DNA from: Brettanomyces bruxellensis
Taxonomy: Eukaryota > Ascomycota > Pichiomycetes > Pichiales > Pichiaceae
DNA length: 64,000 nucleotides
Assembly: GCF_011074885.1 (NCBI RefSeq)
Contig: NC_054689.1
Span: 1,054,001-1,118,000 of the forward strand
Direction: 5' to 3'
Each line of letters begins with the position of its first letter. Position 1 is the stretch's first letter. The position numbers were made by a program, and so were the translations under genes. Under the pieces are notes generated by a model, which was given only the letters and a program-made list of their open reading frames with translations, had not been told where the DNA came from and did no database searches. Shown one piece after another: positions 48,101-57,387 of this stretch.

Positions 48101-48431
48101 ACTTTCTACGGCTGAAAGTGAGCTAATGGCAATAAAGGAAGTAACAAAAACCGGTTTATACTTTTATCAGTTGCTAAACGAGATTGGAATTCCAGTTAAC
48201 TATGTTAATTTGTGTGGAGATAATAAGGCAGCTTTGACTATGAGCAGTCACAACACTCAAAATCATAAGTCGAGGCATATCTCCATATCTTATTTTTTCA
48301 TTAGAGAACTTGTGGAGAAAAGACAATTTAGATTATGGTATATCCAGTCTGGGGCAAATCCAGCGGATCTTTTAACAAAGAATCTAAGTCCAATTAAGTT
48401 GAACAACAGTCTCATTACTATGTTGCAGTGA
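45138..48431 (+). pseudogene. Retrotransposon pol, disrupted (PR-IN-RT-RNase H)
   Basis: Pol survives in three open pieces. 45299-46225 has the protease motif LLDSGASCHSVTD, the HHCC integrase zinc finger (ending CEVC) and the first two catalytic acids (CADVIGP, RTDNEF). A frameshift near 46170 moves the third-acid region (QNGRAEQ) to another frame, followed by stops. 46940-47509 has the RT fingers/palm with QLDAKNAFLNGDI and VYGLKA. The stretch that should carry the YVDD active site is missing and sequence resumes at MKDLGEPEIFLGM in another frame, pointing to an internal deletion near 47380-47500. 47979-48431 is an intact RNase H (SDADWG, STAESELMAI, GDNKAA, PADLLTKN). The piece between gag and protease also has stops. 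It cannot encode a working polymerase as read. Confidence 0.92.
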
Positions 48432-48450
48432 GAAGGAGAAATCTTAGCGC

Positions 48451-48459
48451 AAGAAGGAG
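48451..48459 (+). other. Polypurine tract of the retrotransposon
   Basis: AAGAAGGAG lies immediately before the 3' LTR, the expected place for the plus-strand DNA primer. Confidence 0.8.
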
Positions 48460-48892
48460 TGTTGTTAGTATGCGCTAATATTTGGTTGAGTTACGTAATC
48501 TGGAATGTGAATTTGGTGAACGGATGTGATTCTGATTTGTATGGTGATTGGTCTTTAATACGGATTGAAGAGGAAAGCGAGAAAGGTTAGTTAAACGAAA
48601 AGATGGTTGAGAAAAAGGTATTTCTCATTGGTTGATTAAGTAATCAAACAATGAAAATTAAGGAACTCAGGAAACCATCAGAGAAAAGTTTTTTGTTTAT
48701 AATTAAGGGCTTTGCCACTTCTGTGCAGATGAAATATGCATGATGTAAACGGTCATGAGGAATAACGAAGTTAAGCAAGTTATTAAGGGACCAACCTACT
48801 GATATTATTTCTACTACATAGGATTAGTATTAGCTGCTTATTTACGTAATTAGTATATAAAGGAAGCTTTCAATAAATCTCGGATTACAACA
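48460..48892 (+). repeat. 3' LTR, 433 bp
   Basis: Same start, end, length and internal motifs as the 5' LTR (TATATAAA at 48854-48861). I found no difference when reading the two copies side by side. The AATAT duplication follows at 48893-48897. Confidence 0.96.
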
Positions 48893-49288
48893 AATATTGC
48901 ATTTGTTTTTCATTAATTTTTTTTGTCCTCGACCGCGAAGCACGATAAAAGAAACTCGAACTAAAAATACTTAAAAAATAAACCGCTGTAATAAATTTGA
49001 TAGCATATTAAATCATTAATGGCTCTCTTCACAGTCTTAGCAGAAGAGTAGTTTGAAGGGGCAATATTCTACATTTAGTATCAATATAAGCATTTGCATG
49101 TTATTACTACCACATTGGATCGGCTACCTTTGAAATAAGCTAACTTTATTTTGGCGGGACCAACTCTTTTTTAAAGCGTTTGTCTTTTTTTTTGACAGAG
49201 CGTTGGGTGGGATCAGCCCCATCAAATATAAACCAAGTGGAACAATAGAACGTTTAAAATATTTTTATTTTCTTCAAATATCTGGTTA
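48893..49288. other. SSK1 upstream region beside the retrotransposon
   Basis: About 395 bp beginning with the right AATAT target copy (48893-48897). The LTR TATA box points toward SSK1, so LTR-driven transcription of SSK1 is possible. A T-run lies near 49185-49194. No gene. Confidence 0.4.
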
Positions 49289-50803
49289 ATGATGTCGTGT
49301 GTAAACAAGGAAAAAGAGGATGAAACACAAAAGTCTGGTTTGAATAAGTTACTTGCCACTGGGAAACTTTTGGGAAGTTTGAACATTGACTTTCACCAAC
49401 TAACAGGAATTGATAACTTATGGGCACTCAGAGGCAAAAAGAACCCATCTGCAGATAATGCCTTAGATTCAAGTAGTACAAGTAGTCTGAATGCTGAAGA
49501 TCTTACTATTGATGAACAAGAAGAAACACACGAGAGTTTCCCTTTGAAAAAAAGAATTTGGATTAAAAGGGAAGGAAAGAATCCTACCACTATATTTGTA
49601 TCCCCTGGAATGCTGGTTGATGATTTAAAGTATACAATAACGAAAAACTATCCGACAACCTTGGCATTAGAGTGTGATCCCTCTGAAATTAACATTAATG
49701 CAACTGTATCTCCTGATGGAAGGAATGCTGAAGTAATTACGTTGAAGCCGGATCTGGATGTTTACAAATTTCTTGATGATTATTTCCCTGATGGGATGAA
49801 AATTATTGATGCATTTACCATAAGCATTCCTACAGGCAAAGGAACAATTCAATCTGAATTGAAGCAACGAACAAAACATTTCAAAAAGAAGGAAAAGCAG
49901 CGAGTGGGTATTCATGAAAAGGATCAAGGACAGATAGCCAATTCCAAATCACGAAATTTACGACAAGAAGGTAACATTGCATCACAAACATCACCGGAAA
50001 ATGCAATGTCAGCATCTACTATTCCACCTGTTGTACTAGTTGCAAAAAGAAAGATGGCCCAAAAGGATGAAAAAAGCACTAGATCGAGTATAAATGGATC
50101 AGGATCTCAGAAATCCAGTGATCGCTTTCATGCAAGAAACGGGACACAGAATTGGGATGGTATAAAATCCCAGGAAGTAAGGTCAAAGTTCTCCTTATCT
50201 ACTTTTAATAATTTGACAGGTTCCGACACTCATCGAAGAACAATTAATGACATGAAACTGAGGCCAAATGCCGGAATTTCAAAGATTCTTTCCCATATTA
50301 ATGTTTTAGTTGTTGAGGATAACCTCGTGAACCAGAAAATTATGGCTAGACATCTTAAGTCCTGCAAAGTTGGATTTAAGATAGCATCGAATGGAAGGGA
50401 AGCCCTTGAAATGTGGAAAGAGGGGGGCTTTCATCTTTGTTTTATGGATATTCAATTACCCGTTATGTCTGGACTTGAGGTTACTAGGGAGATTCGGCGA
50501 CTTGAAAAAGTGAATCGAATTGGAAACTTTCCTACATCTCAGCTGTCTGGTTCAAAGGACAAGACAGATAACAAAGCTCCAAGGGCATCAGATAAATTAG
50601 ACCTTTCACTTTTTCGTTCACCAATTATAATTGTGGCTTTGACTGCATCTACGGGTGCTGAAGATAGACAAGAGGCGTTAGCAGTTGGATGCAACGACTA
50701 TCTCACGAAACCTGTACAGTTAAAATGGCTTAGGAGCAAGCTTACAGAATGGGGTTGCATGCAAGCTCTAATCAATTATGATCATTTTAGAAGCGACTAT
50801 TAA
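49289..50803 (+). CDS. SSK1: Response regulator of the HOG osmosensing phosphorelay
   Basis: 504 residues from the ATG at 49289. The receiver domain occupies about 335-500: acidic pair in VLVVEDNLVNQKI, phospho-acceptor Asp near 387 in FMDIQLPVMSG, Thr/Ser in VALTAST, and the conserved Lys near 474 in YLTKPVQLKWL. The end (LTEWGCMQALINYDHF) is the tail typical of Ssk1. A 40-residue insert between the Asp and the VALTAS strand is usual for this family. The N-terminal half is polar with one conserved-looking block (LKKRIWIKREGKNPTTIFV). Ssk1 takes phosphate from Ypd1; unphosphorylated Ssk1 activates Ssk2/Ssk22 and Hog1. A retrotransposon LTR ends 396 bp upstream in the same orientation. Confidence 0.96.
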   Translation: MMSCVNKEKEDETQKSGLNKLLATGKLLGSLNIDFHQLTGIDNLWALRGKKNPSADNALDSSSTSSLNAEDLTIDEQEETHESFPLKKRIWIKREGKNPTTIFVSPGMLVDDLKYTITKNYPTTLALECDPSEININATVSPDGRNAEVITLKPDLDVYKFLDDYFPDGMKIIDAFTISIPTGKGTIQSELKQRTKHFKKKEKQRVGIHEKDQGQIANSKSRNLRQEGNIASQTSPENAMSASTIPPVVLVAKRKMAQKDEKSTRSSINGSGSQKSSDRFHARNGTQNWDGIKSQEVRSKFSLSTFNNLTGSDTHRRTINDMKLRPNAGISKILSHINVLVVEDNLVNQKIMARHLKSCKVGFKIASNGREALEMWKEGGFHLCFMDIQLPVMSGLEVTREIRRLEKVNRIGNFPTSQLSGSKDKTDNKAPRASDKLDLSLFRSPIIIVALTASTGAEDRQEALAVGCNDYLTKPVQLKWLRSKLTEWGCMQALINYDHFRSDY

Positions 50804-51232
50804 GAAGTAATCGTGGCATCAGGAACAGGCTTTTTTGTTATATGCGCTACTATTCATGGTTATAAATTTAGGGTTATTTATCAATTTACTTACTTTTCAT
50901 GCGCAGTCACAATTCAATCTTCCTTTTTTTTTTTGATACGCTTTGAATGTTGTTAATTGAAGTCTATACATACACACGCACTGCCTTTTCCTTTATTACA
51001 ATGCTTTTTCGTTATCGTCTTTCTTCTGTTTCATATTTCAAACTGTTTTTGACTCTACTTCCTATGATAATCCGCTATCAAAAGTGCTTTCGGTATTATG
51101 TTTTAAATATGGATTTCTGTGTTATTTTCCCATTATTTGGTTATATTAAGTAGAAATCTGTGCCGCTTATATTTTGCCATTAAACTGTGTGCATAATTGT
51201 ATTCATTATGTTATATTACTGATGAAAAGATA
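50804..51232. other. Intergenic region between convergent SSK1 and the next gene
   Basis: 429 bp of AT-rich 3' flank. The short plus-strand frames here (50947-51153, 51174-51380) are poor in composition and overlap the 3' end of the minus-strand gene. Confidence 0.4.
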
Positions 51233-52789
51233 CTATACGTTGTTCTGCTTTCCCTGCCGCCTGTACAATGATCCAGGTAGGGAATCATTAATATGCCCAC
51301 TTTTATTTTTCGCTAACGAAAGTGTACTTGTGACTTTCTTCAAGGATTTCTTACGAATGATAGCACTTAGTTTTTCATAGACCAGAGAAATATTTTTGAA
51401 ATCCTTTAAGCGACTTTCAAGGAATGCAATGATTTCATCATCTTTCTGCACAGAGAATATATCTAACAAATCTAAGAAGCTGCTTGTCAGCACTTTAGAT
51501 TCGAGCATCTTTAATATTAATTTGCAAGTTTCCAACTTGTTTGGAACAGATGGTTCGAGTTCCCACTCGGCCAATTTCACATCTAAAACCTTATGTTCAG
51601 CTGTTGAAAATTTCCAAGAAGCCATGCAGTACCTCATAATCGTTTCAGAGAGAAGTATTTGAAGTATGGGCGAGACATCTGAGACTTTTTTGACTAATCC
51701 TTGATTTATGATTTGTTTTATCACATTGGCATAATTTTGTGTGAAGATTCTTGGATTCTGATATCTCTGCATACCTAGTGAATGTGACAAAAAGCGAACA
51801 GTTTGGATTAACAATGGTGTTGTCTCGTCCCGGTGCCGATTGAATTCGTCACTAATATCCTGCAAGTCGTCCATAATATCTTTCCTTCCCGCATTTGGCA
51901 TTAATGGTGTATTAGGTAGCATAATGGAAGAAAGAAGTGTTGTGCCTTCGTTAGCCATATTGATTAATGTGTTCATTTTTTCTTCTGATCCTAGACTGCT
52001 CAAGTACTTTATTGTATACCTTGTTGTTCTTGAAGACTTGTTATCATTTATGGATGAATGGTCTGGATGGTTTGATGAAGTAAAACGTATCTCCAAACCT
52101 GCAATATTTGTTGGAATATTGGAAATTCCATCTGTTTTCCCCATTTTATCGACGACTCTAATTGGAGTGCACAAGGGAGAACCGAGCATAGAGGATGGAA
52201 GTGTTATTGTGCTTGAAGTTGTCAACTCTTTTGAAGCCTTTTTATGATTTAAATGCTCTGCAGCAGAATGGCTCATAGAACTGAGGCCCCTAAAAATGTT
52301 GTGTAGGTTATTAGAGGTAGCCTTCAGTAAAGCTTGTGCTCCTTTGAATGCATTGGCGCTCGATATAGTATCACTTCTAGGCTCAATATCAGAGCATAAC
52401 CCTTTTTTCCCTGTTGTAGCTCCAACTAGCTCAGAGTCTCCATTTTGGACTTTATAGAAGCTTTCTGAATTTCTTCCTTGCTGCTGAACTATATGCCGGG
52501 ATATTTCTGAGCTATTAGTGTCAACTTGTCTAACCATACATGGAGCTGGCGATTGTATTGATACATTATTCAATGGTAAGAATTCCTCATCATTTCTGTG
52601 TGATCCTTTTTCATTGCGTAGGTACTTTTGATAATCTTTGTAGCTTCTATAAAAAAAAATTCCGAAAAGCACTAGAAGAATTGAAAAGCAACCTACCAAA
52701 CTAACACTAACCAATAAATCCTTATGGTAGTTGCCGAAGTCGTGCATCAGGCTTTGCTCTGATTTAGCAAAAAAGTCTATCTCCTCCAT
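51233..52789 (-). CDS. Membrane protein of unknown function, possibly with an unresolved first exon
   Basis: 518 residues from the ATG at 52789. One membrane span lies at about 26-47 (VSVSLVGCFSILLVLFGIFFY), followed by a Ser-rich linker and a helical C-terminal region of about 230 residues with no motif I know. A candidate conserved segment is PLCTPIRVVDK near 195. The frame stays open above the ATG to a TAA near 52918 and encodes a second hydrophobic span (CSSFLLFFCLTIVGISVI). The true protein may therefore have two spans and begin in an upstream exon; a TACTAAC lies on this strand at 53002-53008, but I cannot place a donor or acceptor that works. The layout of two N-terminal spans and a long soluble tail resembles some nuclear-envelope proteins, which is only a guess. 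Confidence 0.72.
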   Translation of the reverse strand: MEEIDFFAKSEQSLMHDFGNYHKDLLVSVSLVGCFSILLVLFGIFFYRSYKDYQKYLRNEKGSHRNDEEFLPLNNVSIQSPAPCMVRQVDTNSSEISRHIVQQQGRNSESFYKVQNGDSELVGATTGKKGLCSDIEPRSDTISSANAFKGAQALLKATSNNLHNIFRGLSSMSHSAAEHLNHKKASKELTTSSTITLPSSMLGSPLCTPIRVVDKMGKTDGISNIPTNIAGLEIRFTSSNHPDHSSINDNKSSRTTRYTIKYLSSLGSEEKMNTLINMANEGTTLLSSIMLPNTPLMPNAGRKDIMDDLQDISDEFNRHRDETTPLLIQTVRFLSHSLGMQRYQNPRIFTQNYANVIKQIINQGLVKKVSDVSPILQILLSETIMRYCMASWKFSTAEHKVLDVKLAEWELEPSVPNKLETCKLILKMLESKVLTSSFLDLLDIFSVQKDDEIIAFLESRLKDFKNISLVYEKLSAIIRKKSLKKVTSTLSLAKNKSGHINDSLPGSLYRRQGKQNNV

Positions 52790-53659
52790 ATATATCTTTT
52801 CAATCTTACAAATTTCCCTTGAGATTACACTTATTCCCACTATTGTAAGGCAAAAGAACAAAAGGAACGAAGAGCAAATAAAGGGATTTCCTGAAGTATG
52901 CAGATCTGGCGGTAATTTTTAGCGAAAAGGATTCTTCTTAAAAAAATTTTGTTAAAAATCAACAAGATTCGGATCCACAAAGTACCTAGACGTTTTTATA
53001 TGTTAGTAACATTGATTCCAACTTATACATTAATAAAAAGTATAAATTTGAAAATATTGTATGACTTCAAGACTTTTAAGAAATTCAAGATAATAAAATC
53101 ATCTCCCATTAAAGGGTTTAAGCTTATAGATTTCCCGTTTCATCTATTGCGTATATGTTTTATATCCTTCCAACGAAGTCTGATGTATAAACTTCCAGCC
53201 TTTCGTTAGCCATTCTTGAGGGAATTCTAGGATATGAATAATACCGACTTATTTCGGCGTTTATCAATTTCGATGTGCACGTATTCAAAATAGTACTATG
53301 ATGTTTTACCTCGAGATGAGCGGTTGATTGAAGCCGTTCGTCACTTGCGATACATATGCAGCTATATTATTTCCTTGACTGCACTTCGGCTAATTTAATC
53401 TCAATTTGAATTTAGATATGCGATAAAAAATATATATTTTTTCAGAAAAATTATGTGGTAAATCATTTACCGCATAAAGGCTGCCTAATATTTAATCTAC
53501 AGAGGAAGTTTAGAAACAAAAATGTTAGAAACGACCTGTGTATTACCTCCAAATATTCATTGCTATAAAAAAAGAATAACAAAATCTGAAGTTGAACCTA
53601 TAAATCTTTAGAAAAAATAGCCAGAAGAAACAAAGAGTAAATGTAGCCATGCTGAACCC
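52790..53659. other. Region upstream of the unknown membrane-protein gene
   Basis: 870 bp. The part to about 52918 is open in frame with the gene below. A TACTAAC lies on the minus strand at 53002-53008, and an ATG-led frame (MANERLEVYTS...) on the minus strand near 53212 reads only 17 codons before a stop. Otherwise AT-rich, with the PPN1 3' end at its right edge. A plus-strand frame at 52949-53209 shows no features. Confidence 0.35.
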
Positions 53660-55783
53660 TCAGTTCTGTGTTGAAAATGGATAATGCTGATATCCAGTGC
53701 TAATAAATGCCCTATCTATAAACTTCTGCCATAAACGCACAGCCGCCACATTGCCATCCCCAGACTCAGTTAATTTGTCATGATCTTCATAAAACGTAGT
53801 ATCGCCATTCTTTCCTTTTATCTCCTTGTTCTTTTTTAAAGGAGAAGATTTAGAAAGCCTTCTTGCAAGTTTTATCCAATCTTCAACCAGCAAACCAGTC
53901 ATATTATAGACATCATCATCAGTGCTGTACTGAACACCAAAGCTAATTTTCTGATCTCCGGACTTTTGCAACTTATTGAGATCTGCATAGTACTGTGTAT
54001 ATCTCTCTGGACTGAACAGTTGATTCACATATCCCGGTCCCAAATCAATGTCTGATGGCATCACCGGAGGAATAGTGATATCTTTTTTCAAGGTGTAATA
54101 CTGTTTGTTGGCCGTGAAGTTTTCAGCTATCTGTAAAGAGTCTGCCAATTCATCTGATTGGTCCAATATTTTATTTGCCCTTGCAAAAAACACATCCCAT
54201 CCTTCAAATATCTCATGATTGTCATTATTTGAAAATAAATCCGTAACATTGTACTCCCAGACTCTGAATCCTGGGTTATACGTTGGAATGACCGATGCTG
54301 AAACGTGAGCAAATGAATATCTTTCTCCGTGCTCGCCTGCCTTTTTCTTCCCCTTGATTCTCACCAGCAAATCGTCTCTTATACTATTTAAATACGTGAC
54401 CTTCCCAACTGGTGCACTATCATATCTTTTAGACTTTCTATTCACTCCAAAGTCATCGTCAAGTAAGCCCATAGCCCTATACATATCAATATCGTCTCTG
54501 AAATCTTTAACATCTTCATCATCATTATCAGCATTCTTTGCAAAGATGTTTTCTTCTTCATCACCATATGTTTCGAAGTTCAATGATTTTGCATCATCTT
54601 CAAGTCCCATTGCATTCAATCTATTTCTTATTGAACGCCAAGCTTTAACGGAATCAAGTGGAACAAAATGATCCGTATTCATATGACCCCAAACCCCTCC
54701 TATAATAATATCCCGATATTCATGCATCCAGACGGCCATTTTAGTGTAGCAACTATAGTGTAGGTTTTTAGGAATAGGAGGAACATGGCCACTAAGCCAA
54801 ACTTTCATATGTCTTCGGCGCAGCTCCTTCAAAGTTATTGATAGCCATTCGAAAAGTTTGTACCCAGGCTGTTTCCTACCATCGCAATTGTCATTCAATG
54901 GGTTCGACTTGAAAAAGTATAAAGTGTTGATGGAAAGGACAGCTAATTTTCCTGGGATCACTTCTCGAAAGTAATAAATACCTCTGTCAAACGTATGCAT
55001 CTGTTCCGCAGGCACAAAACTCCTCCAAATTTTGTACATCTCACGTGTCTGTAATGTTGGTCCAGGGGCAACTAAGTTGTGTGGATAGACATCGTTATTT
55101 CCCAAACTTGGAACAATCTTTACTCTGCGTTCTTGTGGCATTTTTTCTTCTTCTCCGTCATCCATAAAAGTAGTCTCCATTCTGTCTGCTACTTTTTGAT
55201 TCATTGAGAAAATATCGGATTCCAATCTAGGATTACTCCTATCGTTGTCGTGACGGACATTATCTCCAGTCCATATAACAAAGTCAATCTTATCTTTTAA
55301 ATTTTCACGTATCCAAGCAAGAGTGTCCTCATAAAGATATATTGGTGAATCGCATCCGCTCATAGAATCACCAAATTTATGACTTAGCTCATCAGGTAAT
55401 GCTTTTGGATCCCTTTTATGGCATTTCCTTACTATCGAAGAATTCAATTTATTTAGAAGGTCCGGATGCATATCTGTAATATGAAGGAAGCGACCGTGAT
55501 AAACAACATCCTTTGATTCCCTAATAGCATTTCCATTAATATCAGTTAACCTAACTCTCACCGAATGATTGGGAGTTAGCCCCAGTCTCAGATATTCGTC
55601 CTCATCATCATCGCTAACCTTAGTTACTGTAATGATGCCACGCTCGTTGTATGCGTTTGCAATATCTGTTTCAGAGCTAATTTGTGAAATAGTCACACCG
55701 CATATGAATATCACTGCCAGTGTAATTGCGAAGGGCACAATATTATTTAATACGAGATGTGACTTCGAAAACTTCATTATCAT
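53660..55783 (-). CDS. PPN1: Vacuolar endopolyphosphatase
   Basis: 707 residues from the ATG at 55783. It has a short cytoplasmic N-terminus and one signal-anchor span at about 13-35 (IVPFAITLAVIFICGVTI), so it is a type II vacuolar protein. The calcineurin-type metallophosphoesterase motifs are complete: FLHITDMHPD near 98, WTGDNVRHDND near 170, SLGNNDVYP near 230, WLSGHVPPIP near 335 and GHMNTDHF near 368. A C-terminal extension of about 250 residues includes an acidic insert (NADNDDEDVKDFRDD). Ppn1 cuts long polyphosphate in the vacuole and is activated by proteolysis in yeast. Confidence 0.94.
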   Translation of the reverse strand: MIMKFSKSHLVLNNIVPFAITLAVIFICGVTISQISSETDIANAYNERGIITVTKVSDDDEDEYLRLGLTPNHSVRVRLTDINGNAIRESKDVVYHGRFLHITDMHPDLLNKLNSSIVRKCHKRDPKALPDELSHKFGDSMSGCDSPIYLYEDTLAWIRENLKDKIDFVIWTGDNVRHDNDRSNPRLESDIFSMNQKVADRMETTFMDDGEEEKMPQERRVKIVPSLGNNDVYPHNLVAPGPTLQTREMYKIWRSFVPAEQMHTFDRGIYYFREVIPGKLAVLSINTLYFFKSNPLNDNCDGRKQPGYKLFEWLSITLKELRRRHMKVWLSGHVPPIPKNLHYSCYTKMAVWMHEYRDIIIGGVWGHMNTDHFVPLDSVKAWRSIRNRLNAMGLEDDAKSLNFETYGDEEENIFAKNADNDDEDVKDFRDDIDMYRAMGLLDDDFGVNRKSKRYDSAPVGKVTYLNSIRDDLLVRIKGKKKAGEHGERYSFAHVSASVIPTYNPGFRVWEYNVTDLFSNNDNHEIFEGWDVFFARANKILDQSDELADSLQIAENFTANKQYYTLKKDITIPPVMPSDIDLGPGYVNQLFSPERYTQYYADLNKLQKSGDQKISFGVQYSTDDDVYNMTGLLVEDWIKLARRLSKSSPLKKNKEIKGKNGDTTFYEDHDKLTESGDGNVAAVRLWQKFIDRAFISTGYQHYPFSTQN

Positions 55784-57387
55784 TCAAGTTGACTGTGTCG
55801 ATAGTTGAATTAAAGTCAATATTTTTGGTAAGATGATTATTGCTTACTCCACACGCCGAATATGGCTTTCATGAAGAACAATATTTTTTGCAAATGAAAA
55901 TTAAGCTTAGATACACTTTACAGCCTAAGGTAATAATAATGAATACTGTTCAAATGAAGAGAAAGTAGCACTTCAGATGATGATGGCTTAATTATGGCTG
56001 CATGAAGTTTTTCGTCCCCCGTAATAAAGTACCAATATTTAAATTAACAACAATAAAATCTTGTTTTTTTCTTTACGCAGCGAATTTGCAAATACTACAT
56101 ATACCACGTTGTGGTCTTTCTTCAATCTCAATCAAGGCCAGCTACAAATAAATTTTACGATGATATTATTGAGGTGTGGTATTTGAAATATGTATGGATT
56201 GGAGGGTGCTTAAATTAGCTCAACTACGTTATATTTATGTCGTATTTTATGTATGTACTTCTGACTCCCGAAATACAAACCGTAAAAAATACCCAGTAAA
56301 TTATTCAAGGCTGTGCAGCAATGAAGCTTCGAACTTCGTTTTTAAATGTCAAATACTATATTCATTCCCTGAAAAGGAACGGATGGATACTAGGGAGAAA
56401 TAAAAGCCTTGCTAGCACTTACCGAGTATCAAATAGTAGAGTAGTCATAGGGGCTTTAAACAAGCATCTGGCGTTACATAGTTTTCTAGTATTTTTCTCA
56501 GCATAAAAAAGTAACTCGTGCTTGATTTTCTGTGCAGGTAGCCGGATGTTCGATTGTCTGCTTTGATCGAATGCGTTTTCCATTTTCGGCAACTTCTGAC
56601 TTTACAAATAAATTACGGTATGTATTTGAAGAAAACAAAACAACAAAGATAGATTAAAAAAATTTAAAAAATTTAATTTTTGAGAACGTCATTTAATCCA
56701 AACAAAATGAAGTGTACCAACCTGCTTGGTCATAATATTTATGTTCTGTAAAATAGCACTTTGAACATCAATGCAATCATAATTTTGCAAATCAACTCAT
56801 ATTTCTCTCAGCATGTATGGTGATGCAAAATATGGGATAGCATTGTCAATTGCTTACTGAACTGAAGAGAGTCTATCTATTATGTACATAATTGCTATAG
56901 CCGTGCACGAATGCCGAAAGTGGGCAATACGCCTGCCCAATCTCACTTTTTTTTGAAGACTGTGCATTGTTGAGGTAGCTCCAGCCTTGGTCTCATTTCA
57001 TATTTTTTCCTTCCTCTTTGCTAGCCCGCCTTCACCCCTCTCTTGTTTTTCCCCCTGTTCTGTTCGGCTATTTTCATATTTTTATTTTTTTGCTTTCTCT
57101 TGCCATGAGTGAAAACGCTTACTTATTAAGCTTGGAATTGTATTTTCATCTGCTTCTAAGTATATTGAACTATAAGTCATTTAAACGATATCTAGTGCCC
57201 CATATTTTGATTCAGTTTACGGTGTCTCTTAGTGTTCTTTATCAAACACCAGCAACAAAGGCTACTATTTATTATTATTCAAAGCATTACATTTGTCCAA
57301 TTTACGCTATTAAAAGGCTAACGATCCTAATTAATAATAACCAAGGCCAGAAGCGAAACAGGACGTACATTCGCCTGAGAGACAATA
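55784..57387. other. 1.6-kb region between divergent PPN1 and the SLM gene
   Basis: A long gap for this genome. It holds both promoters. Frames at 56176-56506 and 57018-57449 are low in complexity or overlap the SLM start and show no family features. I see no tRNA, LTR or retroelement fragment. An unrecognised noncoding RNA is possible. Confidence 0.4.

Larger units (their letters stand above)
43918..48892 (+). mobile_element. Ty1/copia-type LTR retrotransposon, 4975 bp, structurally complete but pol-defective
   Basis: Two 433-bp LTRs in direct orientation flank 4109 bp. They start TGTTGT and end ACAACA (perfect 6-bp inverted ends), and a 5-bp AATAT duplication flanks the whole. In order the inside holds a primer-binding site, a gag-like ORF, and pol remnants: protease DSGA, integrase zinc finger and DD motifs, reverse transcriptase, then RNase H. 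A purine tract follows. The order protease-integrase-RT-RNase H identifies the copia (Pseudoviridae) class. The LTRs look identical base for base, so insertion was recent, yet pol carries several stops, frameshifts and an apparent deletion across the RT active site. It inserted 208 bp upstream of the 42681-43709 gene and 392 bp upstream of SSK1. Confidence 0.96.
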
